A stretch of DNA of 64,000 nt from Allobacillus halotolerans (GTDB taxonomy: Bacteria; Bacillota; Bacilli; Bacillales; Alkalibacillaceae), in assembly GCF_018967645.1 (NCBI RefSeq), contig NZ_JAHLZF010000001.1:245668-309667 (forward strand). The letters run 5' to 3'. This document shows, piece after piece, positions 1 through 7,541 of this stretch. The notes below the pieces were generated by a model. That model was not told the DNA's origin. It worked only from the letters and a program-made list of their open reading frames with translations, and made no database searches. The translations under genes and the position numbers were made by a program. Position 1 is the stretch's first letter. Each line of letters opens with the position of its first letter.

Positions 1-1
1 A

Positions 2-238
2 GACCAAGCTATACAATTTCATTTAGCCGACGATACAGTAAATCGTTACGAATTATATTTTAATACCATTCGTCGCAGAGTGAACAATAGTGGGCATGAA
101 GTTATTCTACAAGATGTAAAGGATTTTTCGACTAAAAGAGTAGGTAGTCACTTATTCTCACTGACAGGTGAAAGGGATCGTGGCCATGCGTATACGAAAT
201 ATTATTCATTTCCTATTAAAACCATTAAGCAAGAATGA
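2..238 (+). CDS. comGF: ComGF, competence pseudopilus component (3' part only)
   Basis: An open frame enters from the left edge and ends at a TGA at 236-238. The visible 78 residues (DQAIQFHLADD near the start, VNNSGHEVILQDV in the middle, KDFSTKR later) look like the C-terminal half of ComGF, a minor pseudopilin of the DNA-uptake apparatus at the membrane and wall. The next gene, comGG-like, starts inside its last codons, as in the comG operon of Bacillus. The N-terminal prepilin signal lies outside the window, so the assignment rests on position and the downstream neighbour. Translation is direct; identity is inferred. Confidence 0.7.
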   Translation, partial: DQAIQFHLADDTVNRYELYFNTIRRRVNNSGHEVILQDVKDFSTKRVGSHLFSLTGERDRGHAYTKYYSFPIKTIKQE

Positions 239-593
239 ACAAGGATTTGTTTTTGTATACTTATTAACTATCCTGTTAATCGTTACTACCATTCTTTTAC
301 ACCATCTTAGTCTACAGCATATACAAACAGAAAATTTACTACTGATTCAAGAACAGCACAAAATTCAACAGTTCATGCAAATAGCTCAACATGATCTCCA
401 AGAAATTCTTGATCTTACTTCAGAATCCGAAGGAACTTTATATTTTCAGTATCACGATGGTCATGTTACCACTCATTATACACTTGAATCTTCATCCACT
501 TATCAAGTACAATTGATTGTAGAAACATCACGAGGAACGACATATAAACATACGACGTTGATGAATAAAAGTGACGGAATCCGATCACAATAG
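186..593 (+). CDS. comGG: ComGG-like competence pseudopilin
   Basis: This small membrane-anchored protein (135 aa from the chosen start) has one hydrophobic segment at about residues 20-45 (FVFVYLLTILLIVTTIL) preceded by NEQG, a layout like type II/IV pilin-like proteins. It is the last gene of the comG operon, overlapping comGF by about 50 bases. The ATG at 186 is preferred over GTG codons at 168 and 180 because AAAGGG (171-176) lies about nine bases upstream. In B. subtilis ComGG is a minor pseudopilin for transformation. ComGG sequences are poorly conserved, so position carries most of the weight. Confidence 0.65.
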   Translation: MRIRNIIHFLLKPLSKNEQGFVFVYLLTILLIVTTILLHHLSLQHIQTENLLLIQEQHKIQQFMQIAQHDLQEILDLTSESEGTLYFQYHDGHVTTHYTLESSSTYQVQLIVETSRGTTYKHTTLMNKSDGIRSQ

Positions 594-605
594 TGTTGTA
601 TCAAT

Positions 606-677
606 TGGGCTGTAGCCAAGCGGTAAGGCAACGGGTTTTGGTCTCGTCACGCCCAGGTTCGAATCCTGGCAGCCCAG
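606..677 (+). tRNA. tRNA-Gln (anticodon TTG)
   Basis: A full cloverleaf can be drawn: acceptor TGGGCTG pairs with CAGCCCA, the D-loop contains AAGCGGTAA, the anticodon stem-loop reads CGGGTTTTGGTCTCG with TTG, and the T-arm is CCAGGTTCGAATCCTGG. The discriminator is G and TTT follows, so the CCA end is not encoded and must be added by nucleotidyltransferase. It stands alone just after the comG operon. Confidence 0.95.
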
Positions 678-703
678 TTTGTTTTTCCGTCATAATTTAT
701 TCA

Positions 704-732
704 TTTACAATAAACATTGCTTCGTATATAAT
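704..732 (+). promoter_or_regulatory. SigA-type promoter for the DUF2626 gene
   Basis: TTTACA (704-709) and a perfect TATAAT (727-732) are separated by 17 bases, 37 bases before the next start codon. This fits the vegetative sigma-A consensus. Confidence 0.75.
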
Positions 733-768
733 ATGTCTGACGAGTTCCTATGAGAAGGAGGAATAGAC

Positions 769-1011
769 ATGGATCGCGTTTTTCGCGGAATAGCATTTTG
801 GACGGGTATATTCGCCGTCATGTTCTATGTTGGTGACATGATCAACATGTCTCTATTATTCTTAGCACAAACGGTCTTCTTCTTGGGAATTGGTTACTTA
901 AACCTATCTGAGCGTCTTTATATGTATATCTTTGGTGCTTACTTAACAGTCTTTATGATAGGTTTCACATACTATGTAACCTTCCTTTTAGAACCTGGAT
1001 TTGCTTCTTAA
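769..1011 (+). CDS. yqgY: DUF2626 small membrane protein, YqgY family
   Basis: An 80-residue hydrophobic protein with three likely membrane segments (about 8-24, 28-45, 52-74). The start MDRVFRGIAFWTGIFAVMF and the LSERLYMYIFGAYLTVF segment fit the DUF2626/YqgY family, which is nearly invariant among Bacillaceae and has no known function. A strong Shine-Dalgarno (GAAGGAGG) sits about nine bases before the ATG, and a good promoter lies upstream. It is followed by a bidirectional terminator and, convergently, the yqgX hydrolase, the same neighbourhood as in B. subtilis. Confidence 0.85.
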   Translation: MDRVFRGIAFWTGIFAVMFYVGDMINMSLLFLAQTVFFLGIGYLNLSERLYMYIFGAYLTVFMIGFTYYVTFLLEPGFAS

Positions 1012-1065
1012 ATCAAAAGAAAACAGAGACTAACTTGGACGAAAGCAGATTAAATCTGCTAAATG

Positions 1066-1109
1066 AAAAAAGATGGCAAGCAATAATTTATTGCTTGCCA
1101 TCTTTTTTT
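1066..1109. terminator. Bidirectional intrinsic terminator
   Basis: A long perfect hairpin (AGATGGCAAGCAATAA and its complement, 1071-1103) is bordered by A-runs on the left and T-runs on the right. It can therefore end both the DUF2626 transcript (+) and the convergent hydrolase transcript (-). Confidence 0.9.
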
Positions 1110-1122
1110 GTCCAACTAAACT

Positions 1123-1746
1123 TTAAATTAAAAATGAATTGGTTCTTTTTTCCTCTCCTACTTGTGTAGCAGGTCCATGACCCGGATAAACAGTTGTTTC
1201 TTCCGGTAGTGAAAGTATATGTTCTTGGATTGATTGAATTAATGTTTCATGATCACCGAATGGCAAATCTGTTCTCCCGATCCCTTGTCGGAATAACGTA
1301 TCTCCGGCAAATAAAACATCCTTTTCTTCAAACCAAAAAGACACACTCCCAGGTGAATGACCTGGTGTATGAAACACCTCGAATGTAAAGCTTCCAATTT
1401 TGTGGTGCCCTGGTTTAATTGAATAGTCAGCTGATTGCGAAGTGGAAATTGTACCGACTTGAAAAAACTCAGAACCATTCAAAGAGGGATCCGTTAACCA
1501 TGAAGATTCCTTTTCGTGTAAGTACACAGGAGCTTCTGTTTTTTCGCGTAATGTTTCAACCCCACCAATATGGTCAAAGTGGGCATGAGTCAAAAGAATG
1601 GCTTGTAATTTTAAGTTGTTCTCCTGCATCTTCTGTAGGACTGTTTGAGGATCCCCACCCGGATCGATGACTAATGCTTCACCATCTTTTTGTAACAAAT
1701 AACAATTGGTTCCCAATAAACCCAGTTGAAATAAATGGATATTCAT
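1123..1746 (-). CDS. yqgX: Metallo-beta-lactamase-fold hydrolase, YqgX type (glyoxalase II-like)
   Basis: A 207-residue soluble MBL-fold hydrolase. The metal-binding THAHFDHIGG motif lies at about residues 53-62, followed by HTPGHSPGS (about 126-134), FAGDTLF (about 145-151) and the distal YPGHGPAT (about 186-193), the full HxHxDH-H-D-H set for two metal ions. This subgroup hydrolyses thioesters, e.g. hydroxyacylglutathione-like substrates. Bacilli use bacillithiol, so the substrate is uncertain. A strong ribosome site (AAGGAGGAG) precedes the ATG. It is convergent with the DUF2626 gene, the conserved yqgX-yqgY arrangement. Confidence 0.9.
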   Translation of the reverse strand: MNIHLFQLGLLGTNCYLLQKDGEALVIDPGGDPQTVLQKMQENNLKLQAILLTHAHFDHIGGVETLREKTEAPVYLHEKESSWLTDPSLNGSEFFQVGTISTSQSADYSIKPGHHKIGSFTFEVFHTPGHSPGSVSFWFEEKDVLFAGDTLFRQGIGRTDLPFGDHETLIQSIQEHILSLPEETTVYPGHGPATQVGEEKRTNSFLI

Positions 1747-1905
1747 ATTTTCTCCTCCTTGATATATGTATTTTTGGTGAAAATACTCGACAGGATAGTC
1801 TTTTTCTTATAAAATAGGTTTTAGCTTGTGAATACGTATATTTTTATCTTAATGGACTATGTTATCATAACAATAGGAACTATGGCATTCAAGGAGGACT
1901 ATAAA

Positions 1906-2079
1906 ATGGTATTGGCAATTATATTTCTACTCGTTGCAATTGTATGTATTTTTGGTACGTTACGCTCAATTAAAAACCGCAATTTCTTAGCTGTATTTTT
2001 TGCAGGTGCAACTACTCTTTTATTTGGTTGGTTCTCAATTATGACACTCATTTCTGAGATCTCATCCAAAGTGTCCTAA
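1906..2079 (+). CDS. yqgW: DUF2759 small membrane protein, YqgW family
   Basis: A 57-residue protein with two hydrophobic helices (about 2-20 and 27-47) joined by a basic turn (RSIKNRN). The frame is open further upstream, but the ATG at 1906 follows CAAGGAGGACTATAAA, a near-perfect ribosome site, and earlier starts have none. The motif FAGATTLLFGWFSIMTL fits the DUF2759/YqgW family, found beside yqgX in Bacillaceae. The function is unknown. An intrinsic terminator follows at 2144. Confidence 0.75.
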   Translation: MVLAIIFLLVAIVCIFGTLRSIKNRNFLAVFFAGATTLLFGWFSIMTLISEISSKVS

Positions 2080-2143
2080 TCAATTTTCAGTTGATTATGG
2101 TACTCTTTACTTAAAGAGACAAACAAGTACTTATATCTAAGTC

Positions 2144-2179
2144 AAAAGGGACAAATCGTAATGATTTGTCCCTTTTTAT
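2144..2179 (+). terminator. Intrinsic terminator after yqgW
   Basis: The hairpin AAAAGGGACAAATC / GATTTGTCCCTTTTT with a five-base loop ends in a T-run on the plus strand. The A-run on the left could also let it work on the minus strand. Confidence 0.85.
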
Positions 2180-2253
2180 ATGGATTGAGATTCAATGGCG
2201 TTAAAACAAGATTATTAACATAAGGAGACAGATTAAAGGTTTTACAGAAGAAA

Positions 2254-2298
2254 TAAAAACCCGAGCGATTTAATTGTTCATAAATCGCTCGGGTTTCT
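2254..2298 (-). terminator. Intrinsic terminator of the LTA synthase gene
   Basis: A perfect hairpin AACCCGAGCGATTTA / TAAATCGCTCGGGTT lies 90 bases past the stop codon of the minus-strand sulfatase gene. On that strand it is followed by TTTTTA. The stem and loop closely resemble the hairpin at 62479-62525 (see findings). Confidence 0.85.
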
Positions 2299-2385
2299 GC
2301 TTCAATGGTACTTCACGATACACTTCAGCTTGCAACCTGCAGGGCATAAGGTGACATCTGCGATAAATTGCAGTGTCTTTTATAC

Positions 2386-4272
2386 CTAATCCTCTTCTTC
2401 TTCGATAATTTCACCTTTATCAAAGTTGTAGAATCGGAATAAATCGCCATAAATAATCTCATCAGAATACGTTAATTCTTGCATGGCTTGTTCTTGTATA
2501 TCTGTACATGCGCTTTCGTCTGCTATATCACCGCTAGAACGTTCATAACATGTATCACTTGTATAAATATACTCTTCACCGACCACTGTACCATCTCGCA
2601 TAGCAATGAAGCCCTTTCGTTCATCAGAAAATATATCATTACCAAAAACAATGTCATTTTGATTTTCGATGTCCAACATATTTAAAATAGTCGGTTTAAA
2701 GTCGATTTGCCCGGTAACTTTTGAAATGACTTGATTATCTTTATTTCCGGGAATATGAATGAATAAAGGTACTCTCTCTAATTGAACCTCGTCATATGGT
2801 GTAATTTCTTCTTTTCCGAGAAACTGAGCCATCGCTTTATTATGGTATGAACTAATTCCATAGTGATCCCCCATAATAACGATGATTGAATCTTCATACA
2901 TGCCGGCGTCCTTAAGCTCATTGAATAATACTTCCAAAGACTCATCGAAATAACGAACGGTTTGAAAATACTGGTTTAGTGTCGTTGAATTAGAATCAAA
3001 TTTGTCAATGCTCGCTTTTTCTTCAGGTAGATCAAACGGGAAATGATTTGTTAATGAGATCATTTTCAAATAATAAGGTTCTTCTAAATCTTTCATTAGA
3101 TCAACTGACTGTCTGAAGAACTCTTTATCTTCCAATCCCCATCCGAAGGAATGTTCATCTCTAACTTCATACGATTCTTGGTCGAAAAATTTATCATAAC
3201 CCATTGTTTCATACATGGTGTTACGATTCCAAAAGCTTCCGTTATTCGCATGCATCGAGTAAGATGAGTATCCTTTTTCTTTGATTATTTTAGGTAAGGA
3301 ATGAAATTCGTTTTGTGCATGCGTAAAATATACAGCACTGTTTGGCAAAGGATATAAGCTGTTATCTAAAATGAATTCATGATCAGATGTCTTTCCTAAT
3401 AATGTTTGATGATAAAAGTTATCAAAATAATAGCTGTCTTCGACTAAGTCGTTCAGGAATGGAGTGATTTCCTCTCCGTTCAATTCCTTATTAATCACGA
3501 AAGACTGTAATGATTCTGCAGCAATGTAGATAATATTTTTGTCTTCAGCAATCCCTTTCATGTCCGTTGAGGTTACTTGGTTTGTCGAACGGATTTCTTG
3601 GTCGACATATTCTTCAATGTCGTTCATTTCTGATCCATCAGCGAATAATCGTTTTGATTGGGTTGATGCCGTTAGAACCATATCATACGCGTGAAAAGCA
3701 AAGACCCCTACGTTTTTCACTAAATATTCTCGGTCAAAGCCACGTTTGAACAACATTGGTCTTTCAATTTCTGCGAGTGTCAAATTAAGTGCTAACGCCG
3801 CCAATGAGACGACAATTAACTTTCTTTTGAACAGACCTGAATATTCCTTAACAGGAAAGGTGTCCCGTTTGGCAAAATAGAAAATGAGAAATACATCTAG
3901 AAATAATAATATGTCCGTTAAATGAAACAAAGAAAATACACTTGATCCCAAGTCTCCCGCGTTGTTAACTTGGAACAAAGTTGGAATCGTTACGAAATCA
4001 GTGAAATTTCGGTAATACAGCAAATTTGCAAAAACAATTAAACTCATGATCAGTACAGTATATTTAATGTATCGCTTTTGGCTCTTAGGTTTCATCCATA
4101 CAGCAAGAAACAAAATGAATGCACTGATTGCCAATGCATTAATGATCAGAATGGTTTCTTGAAAAATGGATTCAATTGAAAGATTAAAATAAAAGCGGTA
4201 GACGATATATGTTTTTACTCCGAGGAGTACAGCTGCGATTATAAATAATGGTATATGTTTTATTTTACTCAT
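2386..4272 (-). CDS. Lipoteichoic acid synthase family protein (LtaS/YqgS type)
   Basis: A 628-residue integral membrane enzyme that in this family polymerises glycerol-phosphate from phosphatidylglycerol into lipoteichoic acid outside the membrane. The first ~190 residues hold five hydrophobic helices; the rest is an extracellular sulfatase-fold domain. Visible catalytic features are YIAAESLQSF (the Mn-binding Glu), GKTSDHEF with the nucleophilic Thr, and IVIMGDHYG near residue 480 (metal-binding Asp/His). The C-terminus is very acidic (GEIIEEEED), as often in halotolerant bacteria. It has AAGGAGAC upstream and its own terminator. The position beside yqgQ suits yqgS, but ltaS paralogues cannot be told apart by eye. 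Confidence 0.88.
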   Translation of the reverse strand: MSKIKHIPLFIIAAVLLGVKTYIVYRFYFNLSIESIFQETILIINALAISAFILFLAVWMKPKSQKRYIKYTVLIMSLIVFANLLYYRNFTDFVTIPTLFQVNNAGDLGSSVFSLFHLTDILLFLDVFLIFYFAKRDTFPVKEYSGLFKRKLIVVSLAALALNLTLAEIERPMLFKRGFDREYLVKNVGVFAFHAYDMVLTASTQSKRLFADGSEMNDIEEYVDQEIRSTNQVTSTDMKGIAEDKNIIYIAAESLQSFVINKELNGEEITPFLNDLVEDSYYFDNFYHQTLLGKTSDHEFILDNSLYPLPNSAVYFTHAQNEFHSLPKIIKEKGYSSYSMHANNGSFWNRNTMYETMGYDKFFDQESYEVRDEHSFGWGLEDKEFFRQSVDLMKDLEEPYYLKMISLTNHFPFDLPEEKASIDKFDSNSTTLNQYFQTVRYFDESLEVLFNELKDAGMYEDSIIVIMGDHYGISSYHNKAMAQFLGKEEITPYDEVQLERVPLFIHIPGNKDNQVISKVTGQIDFKPTILNMLDIENQNDIVFGNDIFSDERKGFIAMRDGTVVGEEYIYTSDTCYERSSGDIADESACTDIQEQAMQELTYSDEIIYGDLFRFYNFDKGEIIEEEED

Positions 4273-4397
4273 GTGAAGTCTCCTTACTTTTATCTCGATA
4301 TAACTCCCTATATAAATAAGACGAGTTATTAGACTAAAAGTTTCAAATCATATCGTATTTATTATTCCCGTTATTTGAATTAGACAAACGGGGCTTT

Positions 4398-4589
4398 TCA
4401 ACTATATTTCCTACGTTCCTTTTTGATAATCAAAAGTGCACGCATATATTCCTCATTGGTGATCAGTTTATTTTGATACAATTCATTGATTTCTTGCTCC
4501 ATTAAATTAAATTCAGCTAACCGATCACCAATGTAAATAAAAATTCCATACTTTTTTAGTAATTGAAGTACATCAAAAAATGTCTCCAT
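4398..4589 (-). CDS. yqgQ: YqgQ family protein (DUF910)
   Basis: A 63-residue, charged, probably helical protein. METFFDVLQLLKKYGIFIY and the following GDR...ELYQNKLI...EEYMRALLIIKKE pattern fit the YqgQ/DUF910 family, a small three-helix protein of unknown function that in many Bacillales lies between gluP and the glucokinase gene glcK. Here it is still next to gluP, but no glucokinase follows; the next gene is the LTA synthase. Confidence 0.85.
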   Translation of the reverse strand: METFFDVLQLLKKYGIFIYIGDRLAEFNLMEQEINELYQNKLITNEEYMRALLIIKKERRKYS

Positions 4590-4624
4590 AATTCCACCTA
4601 CAATTTTTTCAACTTAACATTATA

Positions 4625-6166
4625 TTATTGTTTTAATTTTTGATAAAATTTTTCAAATTCTTCGTTATCTGGTTGTAATTCAATGGCCTTCTCAGCGTAT
4701 TTCAGCGCTTCCTCTGCCTCCATCAATCGTGAGTGAACAACCGCTAAATTAAAAAAAGCCTCTGCAAAATCTCGATCGATTTCAACAGCCGTATGAAAAT
4801 CATCTTCTGCTAAATCTATTTCACTTTTTTCGAAATAAGCGATACCTCGGTAAAAGTATAGATACGCCTCTTCACTTCCTCGATCTAATTCATCATTCAC
4901 TAACTCTATAGTTTCATCATATGAACCTTCAGAAATTAGTTCTTGAGCGGTTGCAGAAAATGTATGTGGATTGTCAAGACTATCTGCTCGGTTTACTCCG
5001 TATACAACCAAACCAGCAATAATTACTACATATATTAAAGTTGCAGCGAATTGCTTTACGATTGCTTTTTTGTACGGTAAATGAACAATTTGTGAGGCAA
5101 TGAAGCCACCAATTAAACCGCCCAAATGTGCGCCATTATCAATTTGGGGAATCGTAAATCCAAAAACTAAGTTGATGCCGATCACGATAAACAAACTGGA
5201 GCCCATCGTCTGAAAGAATAAACGTTTATAATGTACACCAAAAAATAATAACGCACCAAACAACCCAAAGATTGCACCAGAGGCACCTGCCGCTATTGCA
5301 TCATTCGTTGCGAAACTTGCAACTCCGCCAAATAGTCCTGCAAAGAGATAAATAAACAAAAATCGTTTACTTCCAAATATACGTTCAACCGCTTCCCCCA
5401 AAAAATATAAAGCCATCATGTTCATGAACAGATGCATTGCACCTATATGAAGGAACATGGATGTGAATATGCGCCACCATTCTCCCTCAACGATTGCGGG
5501 GTTGTATTTCGCTCCAAAGTCAATTAGGTCTTTTGTATTGGTGGAGCTTCCAACGGATTCCATATACATAAATATAAATAAATTAAGCGCAATTAGTATA
5601 AATATCCATTTCGGCTTCCCATAGTGGAATGTTTCTTTAATTTCACGCTGCTGTTGCTTATAGGTCGAATAGAGCTGTTGTTCGATATATTGCGTGTATG
5701 ATTCTTGTTCCTCGATTGTCGGGAGCTTATCAAACAAGTTTGATGGATCTCTTCCCATCCGGCTTAATAATCGGTTGAATTCCTGTTGTTTGTACTCCTC
5801 ACTAAATAAATAAACAGATGAAGAAAATCGTTTATTCTTTTTCAACTGCCGATCTTCCAATAGATGTTCCCAATGATCAACAGGTAAAAGGTCGCTAATA
5901 TAAACGAAATGAAGATAGTATTTGTTTCGGCCACGTGGTGGATTTTGCCTGAAAAATGATTCTGTCTTTCCTTGGATATCCCGCTCAAGTTGCTTTGCCC
6001 AATCAAATGTCTGGTGACTTATAGTGACGATATGCGTCGAACCCTTTTCAGTCTTTTCCAGCAAATATTCCTTTTGATTTGGCATGATCTGAATTAGATT
6101 GAACTGTTCCTGGTTTACTAAATATTCAACTGTTCTTAAAAGTGTATATCGTTCAGTTATATACAA
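4625..6166 (-). CDS. gluP: Rhomboid family intramembrane serine protease GluP
   Basis: A 513-residue protein in three parts: a cytosolic N-terminal domain of ~180 residues, a rhomboid core with about seven membrane helices (about 185-380), and a C-terminal TPR region (about 395-510, e.g. AYLYFYRGIAYFEKSEIDLA). Core motifs are HIGAMHLFMNM on helix 2, the catalytic serine in GASGAIFG and the catalytic histidine in NGAHLGGLIGG, so the Ser-His dyad is intact. In B. subtilis GluP (YqgP) cleaves membrane proteins, for instance the magnesium transporter MgtE, working with FtsH. It stands between yqgQ and the MltG-like gene, the usual order. Confidence 0.93.
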   Translation of the reverse strand: MYITERYTLLRTVEYLVNQEQFNLIQIMPNQKEYLLEKTEKGSTHIVTISHQTFDWAKQLERDIQGKTESFFRQNPPRGRNKYYLHFVYISDLLPVDHWEHLLEDRQLKKNKRFSSSVYLFSEEYKQQEFNRLLSRMGRDPSNLFDKLPTIEEQESYTQYIEQQLYSTYKQQQREIKETFHYGKPKWIFILIALNLFIFMYMESVGSSTNTKDLIDFGAKYNPAIVEGEWWRIFTSMFLHIGAMHLFMNMMALYFLGEAVERIFGSKRFLFIYLFAGLFGGVASFATNDAIAAGASGAIFGLFGALLFFGVHYKRLFFQTMGSSLFIVIGINLVFGFTIPQIDNGAHLGGLIGGFIASQIVHLPYKKAIVKQFAATLIYVVIIAGLVVYGVNRADSLDNPHTFSATAQELISEGSYDETIELVNDELDRGSEEAYLYFYRGIAYFEKSEIDLAEDDFHTAVEIDRDFAEAFFNLAVVHSRLMEAEEALKYAEKAIELQPDNEEFEKFYQKLKQ

Positions 6167-6188
6167 TTTAACAGCTCCTCAAGAGGCA

Positions 6189-6677
6189 TCAACGTGTGAT
6201 TAAATGCGCAATTTCCTCAATGCTCATTGTTGAATCAACTTCATAAGAACCTAATTGAATCGTTTGACTTAAATCGTGCTCAGCCAAATAATCAATCAAT
6301 GGCTCTGTGCCAACAATCACTTCATTTTTTTCCAAAAGTTCAGCAATGTCAGATGAATTCATCCCTTGTTCAATTTCCAAAATATAATCAACAGTACCTT
6401 GATCATTTGAAGATGCCGACTCATCTGTTAGGCTATCCTCTTTTTGTAACTCATTCAGTCGATCCGTTAATTTCTGATTTTGATTCACCAATTCAGTATA
6501 TTCAACCTGAGGAACTAACTTGAGTTCTTGCTCCTCAATATATGTTTGTATCGCTTCTTCCGGAACATTCGAAGACTCTGTTGCCTGGCTTGAATCTTCT
6601 TGAAACCAATAAACAATTGCAAAGATGAAGGTTGCAGTCAACAGACCAACAGAATAGGCCATTACGATTCGTTTCAA
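6189..6677 (-). CDS. Membrane-anchored MltG/YceG-like (LysM-like domain) protein without catalytic part
   Basis: From the preferred TTG at 6677 this is a 162-residue protein with one N-terminal membrane helix, a charged linker and a C-terminal domain of ~65 residues. That domain (EIEQGMNSSDIAELLEK, then QLGSYEVDSTMSIEEI) resembles the LysM-like segment that precedes the transglycosylase domain of MltG/YceG. The catalytic domain is absent. The TTG at 6677 is chosen because AAAGGGTG lies eight bases upstream; a TTG at 6704 overlapping the previous gene has no ribosome site. It sits just upstream of gluP, 23 bases away. Binding to cell-wall sugars is inferred only. Confidence 0.6.
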   Translation of the reverse strand: MKRIVMAYSVGLLTATFIFAIVYWFQEDSSQATESSNVPEEAIQTYIEEQELKLVPQVEYTELVNQNQKLTDRLNELQKEDSLTDESASSNDQGTVDYILEIEQGMNSSDIAELLEKNEVIVGTEPLIDYLAEHDLSQTIQLGSYEVDSTMSIEEIAHLITR

Positions 6678-6691
6678 TTTGCTTTCACCCT

Positions 6692-6940
6692 TTAGCTTTT
6701 CCAATGACTAGTGTTAGAATCTTTTTGATAATCACGTACATCAAGCGGCTCTGACAATAACTCTTCTTCTAGAACCTTCATTTTATTATTGATTAAATAA
6801 CGATCTTGTAAAGAGGAAATTCGTATTTGTTCGACTTGGTATTCTATTTCTTTAAGTTGATCGGTCATGAAAAAAGATAAGATAAATAACACGATTCCTA
6901 CAGTACTCACACTGATTAATGCGATGATCAATACATACAC
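6692..6940 (-). CDS. Small single-pass membrane protein, unknown function
   Basis: An 82-residue protein with one N-terminal membrane helix (about 3-25) and a charged, coiled-coil-prone tail (LKEIEYQVEQIRIS, NNKMKVLEEELL). The reading start is GTG at 6940; the TTG three codons on has GGGGTG at better spacing, so the real start may be 6931. It lies directly upstream of the MltG-like gene and probably forms an operon with it and gluP. I do not recognise a named family. Confidence 0.55.
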   Translation of the reverse strand: MYVLIIALISVSTVGIVLFILSFFMTDQLKEIEYQVEQIRISSLQDRYLINNKMKVLEEELLSEPLDVRDYQKDSNTSHWKS

Positions 6941-7024
6941 CCCATTTGTAAAAAATCCTAAACTCTAGTTTATCATAAATTCATTTAACGAGGCACTAAA
7001 ATTGTAACAGTTCTATTTCAATGC

Positions 7025-7053
7025 TTGAAACTCGAATTGTTCTTTGGTATGAT
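7025..7053 (+). promoter_or_regulatory. SigA-type promoter for rpmG
   Basis: TTGAAA (7025-7030) and TATGAT (7048-7053) are spaced by 17 bases, 40 bases before the rpmG start. Confidence 0.75.
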
Positions 7054-7093
7054 AATGAAGTCAAAATGATAAGTGCAGAATGGAGGAATCATG

Positions 7094-7243
7094 ATGCGTG
7101 AACAAATTACACTAGCGTGCACAGAAACAGGTGATCGTAACTATATTACGACAAAAAATAAGCGTACGAACCCTGAGCGCCTTGAATTGAAAAAATATAG
7201 CCCGCGTTTGAAAAAACATACGCTACATCGTGAAACGAAGTAA
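7094..7243 (+). CDS. rpmG: Ribosomal protein L33, zinc-independent form
   Basis: A 49-residue basic protein found by reading the frame directly. It begins [20 protein letters not shown] and ends [10 protein letters not shown], the full L33 family length and pattern, a component of the 50S subunit. Only one cysteine is present; the two CxxC pairs of the zinc-binding form are missing, so this is the C-minus paralogue that bacilli express when zinc is scarce or alongside the zinc form. GGAGG (7082-7086) is eight bases from this ATG; an ATG three bases earlier is possible. A good promoter and terminator frame it. It lies between the gluP group and yqgN, as in B. subtilis. Confidence 0.95.
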   Translation: MREQITLACTETGDRNYITTKNKRTNPERLELKKYSPRLKKHTLHRETK

Positions 7244-7273
7244 AACAGTAGGTTCCTGCCTGCTGTTTTTTTT
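7243..7273 (+). terminator. Intrinsic terminator of rpmG
   Basis: AAACAGTAGG pairs with CCTGCTGTTT (one bulge) and is followed by a run of eight T, immediately after the rpmG stop. Confidence 0.85.
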
Positions 7274-7363
7274 ATATTTTATTACTTGAATAAATCTCAT
7301 CAACCCGTCAATACTTGATGTATAATCGGCTCCTCTGTCTACTTCCTATTGAAGCGATTAATT

Positions 7364-7519
7364 ATGCCAAAAAAGAAATACATTGATTTCGCGAACGTTG
7401 AAATCGGTCAGAATTACCAAGCCCCTGAATAATTCCCTGTAGGAACTGTAGAAAGCATTCATTATAAAATCTTTAATAAAAAGAACAACAATAGACTAAT
7501 TTTTTATACCAAAAGATAA
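7364..7519 (+). pseudogene. Possible small gene broken by an in-frame stop
   Basis: An ATG at 7364 opens a 22-codon frame (MPKKKYIDFANVEIGQNYQA, then PE) that ends at a TAA at 7430. The same frame then continues for 28 codons with protein-like content (FPVGTVESIHYKIFNKK) to a TAA at 7517. Read through, it would be a ~51-residue basic protein with some resemblance to small DUF2187-like proteins. I cannot confirm the family, and there is no clear ribosome site. It could also be chance. Confidence 0.25.
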
Positions 7520-7541
7520 GATACGGTAAGAAACAAGCAAC

